Below are positions 48,248 through 59,135 of a DNA stretch of 64,000 nt, one piece after another. The notes beneath the pieces were generated by a model. The model was not told the DNA's origin and made no database searches. It saw nothing but the letters and a program-made list of their open reading frames with translations. The stretch is from Vibrio panuliri (GTDB lineage: Bacteria; Pseudomonadota; Gammaproteobacteria; Enterobacterales; Vibrionaceae). Numbering within the stretch: the stretch's first letter is position 1; every line of letters begins with the position of its first letter. Location: positions 434,001 through 498,000 of the forward strand of contig NZ_AP019654.1 in the NCBI RefSeq assembly GCF_009938205.1, in the 5' to 3' direction. The translations under genes and the position numbers were made by a program.

Positions 48248-48967
48248 TTAGCCGAGATAACTGAAATCTACAGCCTTTACGAGCTTTATCTCACTATGGG
48301 AAATATCGGCTTTGTAGCACAAAATTTCCACTCCTTGTTCTATTGCTTTTTCCAGTAATTGTGAATAATCCGCGTCTATATGGTGGGCAGGGGAAACTTT
48401 TTCAATCCCCGAATGTAAAACAATGAATAAAAGTACTGAACGGTTCCCATTTTTGACCATTTCTGCGAGTTCACGTAGGTGCTTTTGACCTCTTGTGGTG
48501 ACGGCATCAGGAAAATAACCTTGTCCTTGTTTGTGGTCATCTAACAAGGTGACGCTTTTGACCTCAATGTAGCAATTCGGTTGTTCTGGAGCGCTAAGCA
48601 ATACATCGATACGACTGTTCTCATTACCGTATTTTACCTCGGTTCGCAGTTGCGAATAGTTTTGCAGTTCTTGAATCACACCGCTCTCGATGCCTTCAAC
48701 AGCCAGTTGATTCGCTCGTGCTGTGTTGATACAAATCCGATCGCCAGTTAGCGTTTCACTTATTTCCCAACTGTTAGGGTATTTGCGCTTAGGATTGTCA
48801 GAGGTAGAAAACCACACTCTGTTCCCGGGAGCTGCACACCCTGTCATTGCCCCAGTATTGGCGCAGTGAATGGTGCGTTCGCTGCCATCATCTAGGGTTA
48901 TATCCGCTAAAAAACGTTTATAGCGTTTAATTAAGGTAGCTGATTGTAGGCAAGGTTCAAACTTCAT
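48248..48967 (-). CDS. sfsA: sugar fermentation stimulation protein homologue SfsA
   Basis: SfsA family proteins were first linked to maltose-utilisation gene expression in E. coli; the exact function is unsettled, and the fold includes an OB-like N-terminal part and a nuclease-like C-terminal part. The 239-residue product has the blocks [23 protein letters not shown] and [13 protein letters not shown]. It lies upstream of dksA and is divergent from hrpB, as in E. coli. Confidence 0.93.
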   Translation of the reverse strand: MKFEPCLQSATLIKRYKRFLADITLDDGSERTIHCANTGAMTGCAAPGNRVWFSTSDNPKRKYPNSWEISETLTGDRICINTARANQLAVEGIESGVIQELQNYSQLRTEVKYGNENSRIDVLLSAPEQPNCYIEVKSVTLLDDHKQGQGYFPDAVTTRGQKHLRELAEMVKNGNRSVLLFIVLHSGIEKVSPAHHIDADYSQLLEKAIEQGVEILCYKADISHSEIKLVKAVDFSYLG

Positions 48968-49028
48968 TTAAAATCGCTTTTGGGTACAATGATGAGCGTT
49001 AACACTATTACATCATAAGGTCTTACCA

Positions 49029-51488
49029 TTGTCACAACTGCCAATTGAAGGCGTGATGCCTGCGCTGATCAGTGCGGTGCGCAGCGCGTCTCAAGTTATT
49101 CTTAAAGCTGCCCCTGGTGCGGGTAAATCGACCTACTTCCCGTTACAGCTGCTCACGCAAGGCGTGGTATCTGGCAAAATAATTATGTTAGAGCCGCGTC
49201 GATTGGCAGCACGCAACATTGCCCATTTTTTAGCCAAGCAATTAGGCGAAAAAGTGGGGCAACGTGTTGGTTATCGTGTTCGTGGTGAAGTAAAAGTAAG
49301 CCAAGAGACTCAGCTAGAGATTGTGACAGAAGGGATCATGACCCGCATGATCCAAAGCGATCCTGAACTTACTGGTGTTGACTTGATTATCTTTGATGAA
49401 TTTCATGAACGCAGTATTCATGCTGACATGGGATTGGCACTCTGTTTAGAGATTCAAGAAGCATTGCGTGATGATCTTAAGTTGGTGGTCATGTCTGCGA
49501 CTCTCGACCAGCAAGCTCTATCTCACTTGATGCCTGAGGCCGATTATGTTGAGTCACAGGGGCGTAGCTTTCCCGTCGAATTTCGTTATCAGCCTCTCAA
49601 ACCGAATGAGCGCTTCGTCGATGTGATGGTGAAGCAAATTCATACCCTGATGGCGCATGAGCAAGGCTCACTATTAGCGTTTTTACCCGGCGTTGGTAGC
49701 ATTTTTCAGGTGCAAGAACGCTTAACTGATCTCGCGGCAGATATCGAGATTTGCCCTCTCTATGGGCAACTAAACTTTGCGCAACAGCAAGCGGCAATCC
49801 AACCAGCCCCCACAGGTAAGCGCAAGGTCGTATTGGCGACCAATATCGCTGAAACTTCGCTTACGATTGAGGGGATTCGCCTTGTCGTTGATTCTGGTTT
49901 AGAGCGGGTAGCCAAGTTTGATTTGAAAACCGGTATCACCAAGTTGGATCAGGTTCGGATTGCTCAATCATCGGCAGAGCAACGGGCGGGGCGTGCTGGC
50001 CGGATTGAAGCGGGTGTGTGCTTACGCCTCTACAGTGAAAACCAGCTTACTCAACAGCCTTATGTACCCAGTGCAGAAATTTTGCATTCTGACTTAGCTC
50101 CGCTTGCCATGGAGCTCGCGCAATGGGGGTGTTTTGATGTCAACGAGCTCCGTTGGTTGGATGTGCCAGCGAATAGTGCACTTACCCAAGCAAGGGCATT
50201 ACTCATTTCTCTTGGGCTTATGGATGCAAAATACCAACTCACAGCAGTGGGTAAAAAAGTGCATCAGCTAGGGTTGGAGCCTCGTACTGGCTCAATGTTG
50301 GTCCATGCTTTGGCGCATGACGCATGGCAAAATAGTGCGCTTGCCCTTGCCGCTTTACTCGAAGAGCCAGAGCGCAATGTGGTGGATTTTGCTCACAGTG
50401 TTCAGCGGTTGCAGTTGAACAAGCACAGTAAGCAAAAAGTGGTGATGGCACGTGCGCAAAACCTCGCGCACAAACTTAACCTGCAATTCAAATTAGCCGA
50501 CTTGGATGAGCGCTTGATGCCTGTGTTACTTGCGTTAGCCTTTCCCGACCGTGTGGCTCAACGTCGAGCTCATAGCGAGCGTTTCTTGCTTGCAAATGGG
50601 CATGGTGCGCAATGCCGAGAAGGGGAGCAACTGAGTGACAGCGAGTATCTTGTCGCAATTGATCTGATGCGTAGCCAAGGGGACTCTGCTCTAATTTACT
50701 CTGCCATCGCCTTAGATATCCATCAATTACGTGATGAGTTGGCAGACAAGTTTGAGCAACTAGACGTTGTTGATTGGGATGATAAACGCGGTAAGTTGAC
50801 AGCAGAGCAGCGTTTGTATTGGCAAAAACTCATCGTGGACAGTAAAGAGCTTCCTGCTCCAGATGCGGAGAAAACGACACAGGCTTTACTTAATTATGTT
50901 CAGCGCCAAGGATTAACTTGCCTGAATTGGAATGATGCTGCCAATGAGCTTTTGGCGCGTATTCGTTGTGGGATTGAGTGGATGCCAGAGCAAGATTGGC
51001 CTGCCTTTGATGACAAAGCGTTACTCGATAATTTGCCCTTGTGGCTTGAACCCTATATGGTTGGCATCAAATCCGCCAAGGCACTGCAGCAAGTGAACCT
51101 TACTGAGGCGCTATCGGCCTATTTAGCTTGGCCACTTAACCAAGAAATTGACCACTGGCTACCCACTCATTTTCAACTGCCCACAGGCAGTAGAAAGAAG
51201 ATCGATTACCGAGTGGGGCATGAGCCAGTGCTATCAGTACGGATGCAAGAGGTATTTGGGGAGCAGAGCTCTCCCACGGTCGCATTGGGGAAAAAGACCG
51301 TCGTACTTGAATTGCTATCTCCCGCACAGCGCCCACTTCAAAGAACCAGTAATCTTGCAAGTTTTTGGTCAGGGGCGTATCAAGACGTTAAAAAAGAGAT
51401 GAAAGGTCGTTATCCTAAGCACGTTTGGCCGGATGACCCTGCTAATCATATTGCAACAACCAAAACCAAAAGACAGTTCAATCAGTAA
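49029..51488 (+). CDS. hrpB: DEAH-box helicase-related protein HrpB
   Basis: HrpB is a superfamily 2 RNA-helicase-like ATPase of unsettled cellular role. The 819-residue protein has Walker A APGAGKST at 28-35, the DEAH-variant DEFH in FDEFHERS about residue 120, and SAT/helicase C-terminal motifs (VMSATLDQ, ATNIAETSLTI and QRAGRAGR). Translation starts with TTG at 49029, a rarer start codon; the next candidate would remove the front of domain 1. It is divergent from sfsA and 2 bases before mrcB. Confidence 0.94.
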   Translation: MSQLPIEGVMPALISAVRSASQVILKAAPGAGKSTYFPLQLLTQGVVSGKIIMLEPRRLAARNIAHFLAKQLGEKVGQRVGYRVRGEVKVSQETQLEIVTEGIMTRMIQSDPELTGVDLIIFDEFHERSIHADMGLALCLEIQEALRDDLKLVVMSATLDQQALSHLMPEADYVESQGRSFPVEFRYQPLKPNERFVDVMVKQIHTLMAHEQGSLLAFLPGVGSIFQVQERLTDLAADIEICPLYGQLNFAQQQAAIQPAPTGKRKVVLATNIAETSLTIEGIRLVVDSGLERVAKFDLKTGITKLDQVRIAQSSAEQRAGRAGRIEAGVCLRLYSENQLTQQPYVPSAEILHSDLAPLAMELAQWGCFDVNELRWLDVPANSALTQARALLISLGLMDAKYQLTAVGKKVHQLGLEPRTGSMLVHALAHDAWQNSALALAALLEEPERNVVDFAHSVQRLQLNKHSKQKVVMARAQNLAHKLNLQFKLADLDERLMPVLLALAFPDRVAQRRAHSERFLLANGHGAQCREGEQLSDSEYLVAIDLMRSQGDSALIYSAIALDIHQLRDELADKFEQLDVVDWDDKRGKLTAEQRLYWQKLIVDSKELPAPDAEKTTQALLNYVQRQGLTCLNWNDAANELLARIRCGIEWMPEQDWPAFDDKALLDNLPLWLEPYMVGIKSAKALQQVNLTEALSAYLAWPLNQEIDHWLPTHFQLPTGSRKKIDYRVGHEPVLSVRMQEVFGEQSSPTVALGKKTVVLELLSPAQRPLQRTSNLASFWSGAYQDVKKEMKGRYPKHVWPDDPANHIATTKTKRQFNQ

Positions 51489-51490
51489 CC

Positions 51491-53851
51491 ATGACAAATA
51501 AAACAACCAAAACGCCACGCAAACCTGCCGCAAAGAAAACGCCAGCGAAGCGTCGTAAAACTACCCCCAAGAAGAAATCACCCCGAGGACAGTCGTCATG
51601 GTTGAAGAAATTATGGGGAATCAGTTGGAAGCTGGCCTTAGTGGGTATGGCTGTCATGCTGTTTATTGGTATCTATCTTGATAGCTTGGTTAAGCAGAAA
51701 TTTGAAGGGCAGTTGTTTGAGTTGCCAACGGTCGTTTACGCACGGATCCTAAACCTTGCGCCAGGGGATGACATCAGCATCCAAGAAGTGCGCAACGAAC
51801 TGGATGTTCTGAACTATCGTAAAGTTCGTCAACCTAAGTATGCGGGTGAATACTCGTCATCTTCGACCAAGATAGAGCTGATTCGTCGACCTTTTGAGTT
51901 CAATGATGGTCCAGAGGCGGAACGTCGCGTCATGCTGCATTTTGACAGCAATGGCTTGAGTCGAATTCAGTCGCTGGATAAGCCGGGAGATCTGGGCTAC
52001 CTGCGTATCGAACCTAAAATGCTTGGCATGTTAGAAAAGAACCGAGATGAGCAGCGGCTCTTTTTGCGTCGTGAGCAGTTCCCTGAAGTGATGGTTGATG
52101 CTTTGCTGGTAACAGAAGATCGCGATTTCTATCATCATGACGGGGTTTCGCCAATTGCCATTGCGCGTGCCATGGTGGTTAACCTCAAAGCTGGTCGCAC
52201 CGTTCAAGGTGGTAGTACCTTGACTCAGCAGTTAGCTAAGAACCTATTTTTAACCAGTGATCGCACGTTGTGGCGGAAAATTCGTGAGGCGTACATTGCG
52301 ATCATTCTTGACTACCGTTATGACAAAGACCGGATTCTGGAAGCGTATCTAAACGAAGTCTATTTAGGGCAGAGCGGTGGCGAAGCGGTACATGGATTTG
52401 GTCTTGCCGCACGTTTGTATTTTGGACAACCGATTCAAGAACTGCGTATCGATCAACTTGCTTTGTTAGTTGGTATGGTGAAAGGGCCTTCTTATTACAA
52501 TCCAGTCCGTTACCCAGACAGAGCTAAAACACGCCGAGACTTAGTGCTACGTTTGATGATGCAACAAGGTTACCTCACCGCGAGTGAGTTTGACGAGGCG
52601 GCAAGTCGCCCATTGGATATTCAAGATAATCCTCGCATCGCCAGCCGACAGCCTGCATATTTTCAACAGTTGAATATTGAACTAAAAGAAAAGGTAGGCG
52701 GCGCATTTGAGGCAGATAAAGGTTTAAGAGTCTTTACCTCACTGGACCCGGTCTCACAACATGAACTTGAAAAAGCGATTGAGAAGAAGATCCCACAGTT
52801 GGCAAAAGTAGCGGGTAAGAACTTAGAAGGGGCCGCGATCGCGGTTGACCGACATAGTGGTGAAATTCGTGCCATGGTTGGTGGCAAGCGCACGGGCTAC
52901 GATGGGTTTAACCGAGCGCTTAATGCTAGTCGCCAAATTGGCTCACTGGCAAAGCCGGCTGTGTATTTGACGGCATTACAACAGCCAGAGCGTTACAGCT
53001 TAGCTACCACGTTAAATGACCAACCACTGAGCCTAAAAGGTTCAAAAGGCAACGTTTGGACGCCTCGTAACTATGACCGTAAATATCGTGGTGATGTGCC
53101 TTTGTATCTTGCGCTAGCCAAATCCTTGAATGTACCCACAGTCCAGTTGGGTATGCAGCTAGGTATTCCTCAAGTGATGGATACTTTTACCAAGCTTGGC
53201 GTAGATAAGCAGGAAATTCGTCCTGTACCATCGATGTTCCTTGGGTCATTCAGTCTTACGCCATTCCAAGTGGCGCAGATGTACCAGACGCTAACCAACT
53301 CTGGTAAGCAGGCCAAACTATCTGCTTTGCGCTCTGTGGTCGATATGGAAGGTAATGTGCTGTATCAATCTCTACCCAAAGCGCAGCAAACGGTTGATCA
53401 GCGCGCGGCATGGCTGACCACTTACGCGATGAAGCGAGGCGTGGCAGAGGGAACGGGTCGCTTCTTAAATAGCCAGTTCGCATCCTCAGCTCTAGCGGGA
53501 AAAACGGGTACCAGTAATGACACGAAAGACAGTTGGTTTGTGGGGATTGATGGACGGGAAGTGACCACCATTTGGCTAGGACGCGATGACAATAAATCCA
53601 TCAAACTTACGGGCTCAAGCGGCGCTTTACGAGTTTATGCCGAGTACTTACAACATCGTATCCCTAACAAATTAGTTCTCCCTTGGCCGAAGGGTATTTC
53701 GACATTTGGTTTTGCTAAAAGTGCTAACGGTGATTTAGTCCTTGATTGTGATAACAATTTTAGGCTGCCAGTTTGGGATGAACATGATAAGTTTCAGCAA
53801 GAGTGTAATAATCAGCCTGCGGATTGGTTAAAGAAAATCTTTACCTGGTAG
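51491..53851 (+). CDS. mrcB: bifunctional penicillin-binding protein 1b
   Basis: PBP1b polymerises and cross-links peptidoglycan. The 786-residue protein has a very basic N-terminal cytoplasmic tail (residues 1-40), one membrane helix at about 46-64, a UB2H segment, a glycosyltransferase GT51 domain with catalytic glutamate E209 in VTEDRDFYHHDG and QGGSTLTQQL at 239-248, and a transpeptidase domain with active-site SLAK at 485-488, SLN and KTGT. Only 2 bases separate it from hrpB. A class A lipoprotein activator (LpoB-type) is not in this window. Confidence 0.96.
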   Translation: MTNKTTKTPRKPAAKKTPAKRRKTTPKKKSPRGQSSWLKKLWGISWKLALVGMAVMLFIGIYLDSLVKQKFEGQLFELPTVVYARILNLAPGDDISIQEVRNELDVLNYRKVRQPKYAGEYSSSSTKIELIRRPFEFNDGPEAERRVMLHFDSNGLSRIQSLDKPGDLGYLRIEPKMLGMLEKNRDEQRLFLRREQFPEVMVDALLVTEDRDFYHHDGVSPIAIARAMVVNLKAGRTVQGGSTLTQQLAKNLFLTSDRTLWRKIREAYIAIILDYRYDKDRILEAYLNEVYLGQSGGEAVHGFGLAARLYFGQPIQELRIDQLALLVGMVKGPSYYNPVRYPDRAKTRRDLVLRLMMQQGYLTASEFDEAASRPLDIQDNPRIASRQPAYFQQLNIELKEKVGGAFEADKGLRVFTSLDPVSQHELEKAIEKKIPQLAKVAGKNLEGAAIAVDRHSGEIRAMVGGKRTGYDGFNRALNASRQIGSLAKPAVYLTALQQPERYSLATTLNDQPLSLKGSKGNVWTPRNYDRKYRGDVPLYLALAKSLNVPTVQLGMQLGIPQVMDTFTKLGVDKQEIRPVPSMFLGSFSLTPFQVAQMYQTLTNSGKQAKLSALRSVVDMEGNVLYQSLPKAQQTVDQRAAWLTTYAMKRGVAEGTGRFLNSQFASSALAGKTGTSNDTKDSWFVGIDGREVTTIWLGRDDNKSIKLTGSSGALRVYAEYLQHRIPNKLVLPWPKGISTFGFAKSANGDLVLDCDNNFRLPVWDEHDKFQQECNNQPADWLKKIFTW

Positions 53852-53885
53852 CTCAAAATAAACCCAATATGAAGGAACATCACCG

Positions 53886-56171
53886 GTGAAAAAGCTCAGT
53901 CTCTTACTGACAGTGATGGCGTTTGTGTCCACAGGAGTGATGGCAGCAACGTCAAATACGCCAGAATCTAGGCCTAAAGTGGCCTTAGTGCTTGCTGGTG
54001 GTGGTGCCAAAGGAGCTGCACATATCGGGGTGCTAAAAGCGCTTGAGCAGATGCGTATTCCCGTTGATTACATCACGGGGACGAGTATGGGCGCTTATGT
54101 TGGTGGTTTGTATGCGACCGGAATGAGCGCTGATGAAATCGAAGCATTTATCGTAAGTGTGGATTGGAACAGCGGCTACCGAGATCGTGTTGATCGCAGT
54201 GAGCGTCGGGTTCGAGACAAAGAGTATGAGGACCGCTATCAACTCACAACCGATATTGGTTTTGATCTGACGGGAATCAAAGGGATGCGTGGTGTGGTTC
54301 GCGGTCAAGGAATGTTACAAATTCTGCGCGAGACCACGGGTAACTTGCCTGCTTTTGATTCTTTTGATGACTTAGCTATTCCTTATCGCTCTGTTGCCAC
54401 CGACATCATCAAGCTTGAGCCTGTGGTGATTGACCATGGCTATATTGTCGATGCGATGATGGCAAGTATGTCTGTACCAGGCGCGCTTCCGCCATATCGA
54501 ATTGGCGAGCGTTTGCTTGTCGATGGTGGTGTGACGAACAATATGCCGGTGGACGTTGCGCGAGAGCTTGGCGCTGACGTAGTCATCGCAGTTGATATCA
54601 GCACTGACTACAAAGAAGAAGAAGATTTTACCGACCTTTTCACGGTGGCGGATCAGCTTTCTAACTATTTGGTACGCAGCAGTACTAACCGCCAAGCAGA
54701 CACGTTAAGTGAACAAGACCTGCTATTGCGCCCCGAAGTTGGGGATATGGAAACGACCCAGTTTGATCGCATGCCAGAAGCCTATCAAGAGGGGATACGC
54801 ATTGCGATGGCACAGCAAGAGCGTTTGCAATCCCTTGCTTTAAGCAGCGCCGATTATCAGAAGTATGTTGATGCCAAACAAGAGGCGCGTAAGCAGCTTC
54901 AGTATGGTGATAACACCTTAGTTGATAAGATTGCCATCAACAACAATACCCACTACAGCGATGAGTTGCTGAAAAACCGCCTTAACATCGAAACCGGTCA
55001 AGTTTTATCCACTAAGCAACTTGAACAGAGTGTACAAGACCTGTATGCACTCGACCGTTTTGAACTCGTTAAATATCGTTATGCGCAAGAAGATGGTGAA
55101 AATACGGTTATCTTTGATGTGAATGAAAAATCATGGGGCCCCAACTACATGAATTTTCGTTTTTTCCTTGAAGATGATTTTAATACGGATAGCCAATACT
55201 CGATTGGCGTATCAACAAATTTCACCGACTTAAACCAGAATGGTGCAGAGTTAAGAACCAATCTTGAAGTCGGGACGGACAAACTGATTGAAGCAGAGTT
55301 CTACCGTCCATTTCTTTTTAATCAGAAGCTATTCACCACATTGGGTGCGGAATATAGTCGGCAAAAACGTAACGCACCGATTGATGGCTTTGAGTCAACC
55401 AGTCTTGAATCAACAAAGGATTTCTTACCGGTAAGTTATAACGAATGGGCGGTTGAGTGGGCGCTAGGTTACCAAGAAACATTATGGCGAGAGTTTAAGG
55501 TTGGCGTTCGCTATACAGAAGGTGACGCGTTGTTCTCTACGCTACCATCGTTGGGGGATGTATCGTTCACTCGACAAGGTGTGTTTGCGAACTATCGTAT
55601 TGATACGCTTGATAACTACAGTTTGCCGACTCGAGGCGTTTATTTAGATTTGCGCTATTTAGTTTCTAAGGATAGAACGGAAGGAGAACCCAATTCGGTT
55701 TTTTCTGGTGAAGATAGTGATGTCTCGTACGAATTTGGCGCCAAGTTCTCTGCGGCAAAGAGTATTTCTCGCCATACTTTGGTCGCAAGCTTGGAGGGAG
55801 GGTTTGTTGAGAGCCAAAACTCCAGTTTGCCAACCGATCCGGAAGATATCGGTGGCTTTTTACAATTGTCGGGTATTCCACGTAATAGCCTGATTGGTAA
55901 AAACAAAGTGTTTGGTAGCCTAGTTTATCGCTATCGTTGGTTTGACAATGATTTCGGGGTCTTTACTTCGCCACTCTATCTGGGAGCATCGCTAGAATAT
56001 GGTGGGGTTTGGTCTGATCCTGATGTCGGCTTGTCCGATGCACCTCTGTATACCGCAGGGTCGATATTTGCTGGGATTGACTCACCTATTGGGCCGATTA
56101 TGTTTGCCTACGGGCGAACAGAAGATAACTTTGATTCGATCTATTTAATTGTCGGGACCTCATTTAAATAG
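53886..56171 (+). CDS. patatin-like phospholipase with C-terminal outer-membrane barrel (type Vd autotransporter-like)
   Basis: The 761-residue protein has a signal peptide (cleavage after VMA, residue 20), a patatin domain with oxyanion GGGAKG at 38-43, nucleophile GTSMG (S67) and second catalytic residue DGG (D213), a POTRA-like domain at about 330-400, and a C-terminal barrel of about 350 residues ending in an aromatic-rich strand with final phenylalanine-lysine. The order matches PlpD-type type Vd secretion, in which the lipase is carried by its own barrel. Start is GTG at 53886 with AAGGAA 8 bases upstream. Release of the passenger and the substrate are not known here. 34 bases past mrcB; likely an operon. 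Confidence 0.88.
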   Translation: MKKLSLLLTVMAFVSTGVMAATSNTPESRPKVALVLAGGGAKGAAHIGVLKALEQMRIPVDYITGTSMGAYVGGLYATGMSADEIEAFIVSVDWNSGYRDRVDRSERRVRDKEYEDRYQLTTDIGFDLTGIKGMRGVVRGQGMLQILRETTGNLPAFDSFDDLAIPYRSVATDIIKLEPVVIDHGYIVDAMMASMSVPGALPPYRIGERLLVDGGVTNNMPVDVARELGADVVIAVDISTDYKEEEDFTDLFTVADQLSNYLVRSSTNRQADTLSEQDLLLRPEVGDMETTQFDRMPEAYQEGIRIAMAQQERLQSLALSSADYQKYVDAKQEARKQLQYGDNTLVDKIAINNNTHYSDELLKNRLNIETGQVLSTKQLEQSVQDLYALDRFELVKYRYAQEDGENTVIFDVNEKSWGPNYMNFRFFLEDDFNTDSQYSIGVSTNFTDLNQNGAELRTNLEVGTDKLIEAEFYRPFLFNQKLFTTLGAEYSRQKRNAPIDGFESTSLESTKDFLPVSYNEWAVEWALGYQETLWREFKVGVRYTEGDALFSTLPSLGDVSFTRQGVFANYRIDTLDNYSLPTRGVYLDLRYLVSKDRTEGEPNSVFSGEDSDVSYEFGAKFSAAKSISRHTLVASLEGGFVESQNSSLPTDPEDIGGFLQLSGIPRNSLIGKNKVFGSLVYRYRWFDNDFGVFTSPLYLGASLEYGGVWSDPDVGLSDAPLYTAGSIFAGIDSPIGPIMFAYGRTEDNFDSIYLIVGTSFK

Positions 56172-56457
56172 TGAATCAGATTTGCTTTTTACACAAAACA
56201 ATGCTTTGTACTCGGCAGAAATAGCAGATTAAGCATAGAACTTTAGTCTTAAGTTGTTGTGTTGGTCAAAATGATGAGATTTTAATTTATCGTTAAATTT
56301 GCTATTATGCCGCCCACAGTTTGGCCTCTCTGGCGCTGTTTATCAGTCAAAAACGAATGACAATATGGCAATGGAGAGCCAAGTTTCCAAGGATGTTTAC
56401 TCCTCATGTTTATAACAAACATAAATCGGGGAGAAACCGCAATGAGAGGAAAAAGTC

Positions 56458-59046
56458 GTGCTTGAAGCCTACCGTAAACACGTCGCAGAGCGTGCTGCTG
56501 AAGGAGTTGTTCCGAAGCCTTTAGATGCTGAGCAAGTTGCTGGACTTGTTGAGTTATTAAAGAACCCACCACAAGGTGAAGAAGCGTGCATTCTTGACCT
56601 GTTAGAAAACCGAATTCCACCAGGTGTTGATGAAGCTGCTTATGTTAAAGCGGGTTTTTTGACCGCAGTTGCAAAAGGTGAAGTTGCTTCTCCGTTAGTG
56701 AGCCGTGAAAAAGCGGCCCAGTTACTAGGTACGATGCAAGGTGGTTACAACATTGCGCCGCTAGTTGAGTTGCTGGACGATGAGGCTTTAGCTCCAATTT
56801 CTGTCAAAGCGCTGTCTCATACCTTGCTGATGTTTGATGCTTTCTACGATGTTGAAGAGAAAGCGAAAGCTGGTAACTCGTATGCGAAACAGGTTTTGCA
56901 ATCATGGGCGGATGCTGAGTGGTTTACTGCAAAAGAGAAAGTTGCGGAAAAAATTACGGTTAAAGTTTTCAAAGTCACTGGTGAAACCAACACTGATGAC
57001 TTGTCTCCTGCGCCTGATGCTTGGTCGCGTCCTGATATTCCGGTTCACGCAAAAGCGATGCTTAAAATGGAACGTGAGGGCATTAATCCCGATGAACCGG
57101 GCAGCGTTGGTCCGATTACCCAAATTGAAGAACTGCAGAAAGAAGGCATTCCTCTCGCTTACGTTGGTGATGTAGTTGGTACGGGTTCTTCACGTAAGTC
57201 CGCAACCAACTCAGTGCTTTGGTTTATGGGAGAAGATATCCCATACGTGCCAAACAAACGCACTGGTGGTATCTGCTTGGGTGGTAAAATTGCGCCAATC
57301 TTCTATAACACAATGGAAGATTCAGGAGCCCTGCCAATTGAGCTAGACGTGCAAAATATGAATATGGGTGATGTGATTGATATCTACCCATACGAAGGTG
57401 TTGTGCGCAAGAACAACGAAGAAATTTCTAAGTTTGAACTGAGCAAAGTTCTGCTTGATGAAGTTCGCGCTGGTGGTCGTATTCCACTAATCATCGGGCG
57501 AGGCTTAACCAGTCGTGCACGTGCTTCACTAGGTCTAGAAGAAACGGATCTATTTGCTAAGCCAATTGACCCATCTGCGTCAACGAAAGGCTACACACTG
57601 GCACAAAAAATGGTTGGTAAAGCATGTGGCGTAGAAGGCGTACGTGCAGGTCAGTACTGTGAACCTAAGATGACGACAGTCGGCTCGCAAGATACAACCG
57701 GTCCAATGACGCGTGATGAGCTGAAAGATTTAGCCTGTCTTGGTTTCTCGGCAGACCTAGTAATGCAATCATTCTGTCACACCTCGGCATATCCAAAACC
57801 TGTCGATGTAAATACCCACCACACACTGCCTGACTTTATTATGAATCGTGGTGGTGTCTCATTGCGTCCGGGTGACGGTGTTATCCACTCATGGCTAAAC
57901 CGTATGCTACTGCCTGATACAGTGGGTACGGGTGGCGACTCACATACTCGTTTCCCACTCGGTATCTCATTCCCGGCAGGCTCTGGTCTAGTCGCGTTTG
58001 CAGCGGCAACCGGTGTTATGCCATTGGATATGCCTGAATCTATCCTTGTGCGCTTTAAAGGTGACATGCAGCCAGGTATCACGCTTCGTGATCTTGTTCA
58101 TGCCATCCCTTACTATGCCATTCAGCAAGGTCTACTGACGGTTGAGAAAGCGGGTAAGATCAACGAATTCTCTGGTCGTGTCCTAGAGATTGAAGGTGTT
58201 GAGCACCTAACCGTTGAGCAGGCATTTGAGCTCTCTGACGCATCAGCAGAGCGTTCTGCTGCTGGTTGTACGGTTAAGCTGTCGCAAGAGTCAGTGGAAG
58301 AGTACCTAAACTCGAACATCACTATGCTTAAGTGGATGATCTCTGAAGGTTACGGTGACCGCCGTACGATTGAGCGTCGTATCACAGCGATGGAAGAGTG
58401 GCTGGCAAATCCTGAACTGATGGAAGCGGATGCTGATGCTGAGTATGCCCACGTGATTGAAATTGACCTTGCGGATATTCACGAGCCAATTCTATGTGCG
58501 CCAAACGATCCCGATGATGCTCGCCTGTTGTCTGAAGTGCAAGGTACACAAATCGATGAAGTCTTTATTGGTTCATGTATGACTAACATCGGTCACTTCC
58601 GTGCCGCTGGTAAGCTACTTGAGCAGTTTGGTGGGCAGCTCGATACGCGCCTTTGGGTCGCACCGCCAACTAAGATGGATAAAGATCAGCTAACCGAAGA
58701 AGGTTACTACGGTATTTACGGTCGTGCTGGGGTTCGTATTGAAACGCCAGGATGTTCGCTATGTATGGGTAACCAAGCACGCGTAGCAGATAAAGCGACA
58801 GTAATGTCGACGTCAACGCGTAACTTCCCGAACCGTCTAGGCACAGGAGCAAACGTATACCTAGCTTCTGCAGAACTTGCGGCAGTGGGGGCGATTCTAG
58901 GTAAGATTCCAAGCAAAGAAGAGTATCTAGAATACGCTAAGCAAATTGATGCGACTGCGGCGGATACTTACCGTTACTTGAATTTCCATAAGATGGATCA
59001 GTACACCAAGAAAGCGGATGAAGTGATTTTCCAAGAGCCTGCATAA
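56458..59046 (+). CDS. acnB: aconitate hydratase B
   Basis: AcnB is the main TCA-cycle aconitase and also acts as an iron-responsive mRNA-binding protein in its apo form. The 862-residue protein (E. coli 865) has the HEAT-like N-terminal domain special to AcnB, then the swivel and the [4Fe-4S] domains, with cluster ligands in GSCMTNIGH and CSLCMGNQ. The start is GTG ([11 protein letters not shown]) with AGAGGAAA upstream. The 286-base gap to the patatin gene holds TATTAT at 56303-56308 as a possible -10 but no clear -35. yacL, its E. coli neighbour, is at 63 kb, separated here by the glycerate locus. Confidence 0.97.
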   Translation: MLEAYRKHVAERAAEGVVPKPLDAEQVAGLVELLKNPPQGEEACILDLLENRIPPGVDEAAYVKAGFLTAVAKGEVASPLVSREKAAQLLGTMQGGYNIAPLVELLDDEALAPISVKALSHTLLMFDAFYDVEEKAKAGNSYAKQVLQSWADAEWFTAKEKVAEKITVKVFKVTGETNTDDLSPAPDAWSRPDIPVHAKAMLKMEREGINPDEPGSVGPITQIEELQKEGIPLAYVGDVVGTGSSRKSATNSVLWFMGEDIPYVPNKRTGGICLGGKIAPIFYNTMEDSGALPIELDVQNMNMGDVIDIYPYEGVVRKNNEEISKFELSKVLLDEVRAGGRIPLIIGRGLTSRARASLGLEETDLFAKPIDPSASTKGYTLAQKMVGKACGVEGVRAGQYCEPKMTTVGSQDTTGPMTRDELKDLACLGFSADLVMQSFCHTSAYPKPVDVNTHHTLPDFIMNRGGVSLRPGDGVIHSWLNRMLLPDTVGTGGDSHTRFPLGISFPAGSGLVAFAAATGVMPLDMPESILVRFKGDMQPGITLRDLVHAIPYYAIQQGLLTVEKAGKINEFSGRVLEIEGVEHLTVEQAFELSDASAERSAAGCTVKLSQESVEEYLNSNITMLKWMISEGYGDRRTIERRITAMEEWLANPELMEADADAEYAHVIEIDLADIHEPILCAPNDPDDARLLSEVQGTQIDEVFIGSCMTNIGHFRAAGKLLEQFGGQLDTRLWVAPPTKMDKDQLTEEGYYGIYGRAGVRIETPGCSLCMGNQARVADKATVMSTSTRNFPNRLGTGANVYLASAELAAVGAILGKIPSKEEYLEYAKQIDATAADTYRYLNFHKMDQYTKKADEVIFQEPA

Positions 59047-59074
59047 GCTTGTTTTAGAATAAAGCTTAGTTAAT

Positions 59075-59106
59075 AAAAAAACCGCTGATAATTCAGCGGT
59101 TTTTTG
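59075..59106. terminator. bidirectional terminator between acnB and the glycerate kinase gene
   Basis: AAAAACCGCTGA and CAGCGGTTTTTT arms over 5-6 bases, between convergent genes. Confidence 0.92.
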
Positions 59107-59135
59107 TTTTTATCAATTAAAGGAAAGTCTGGGAA

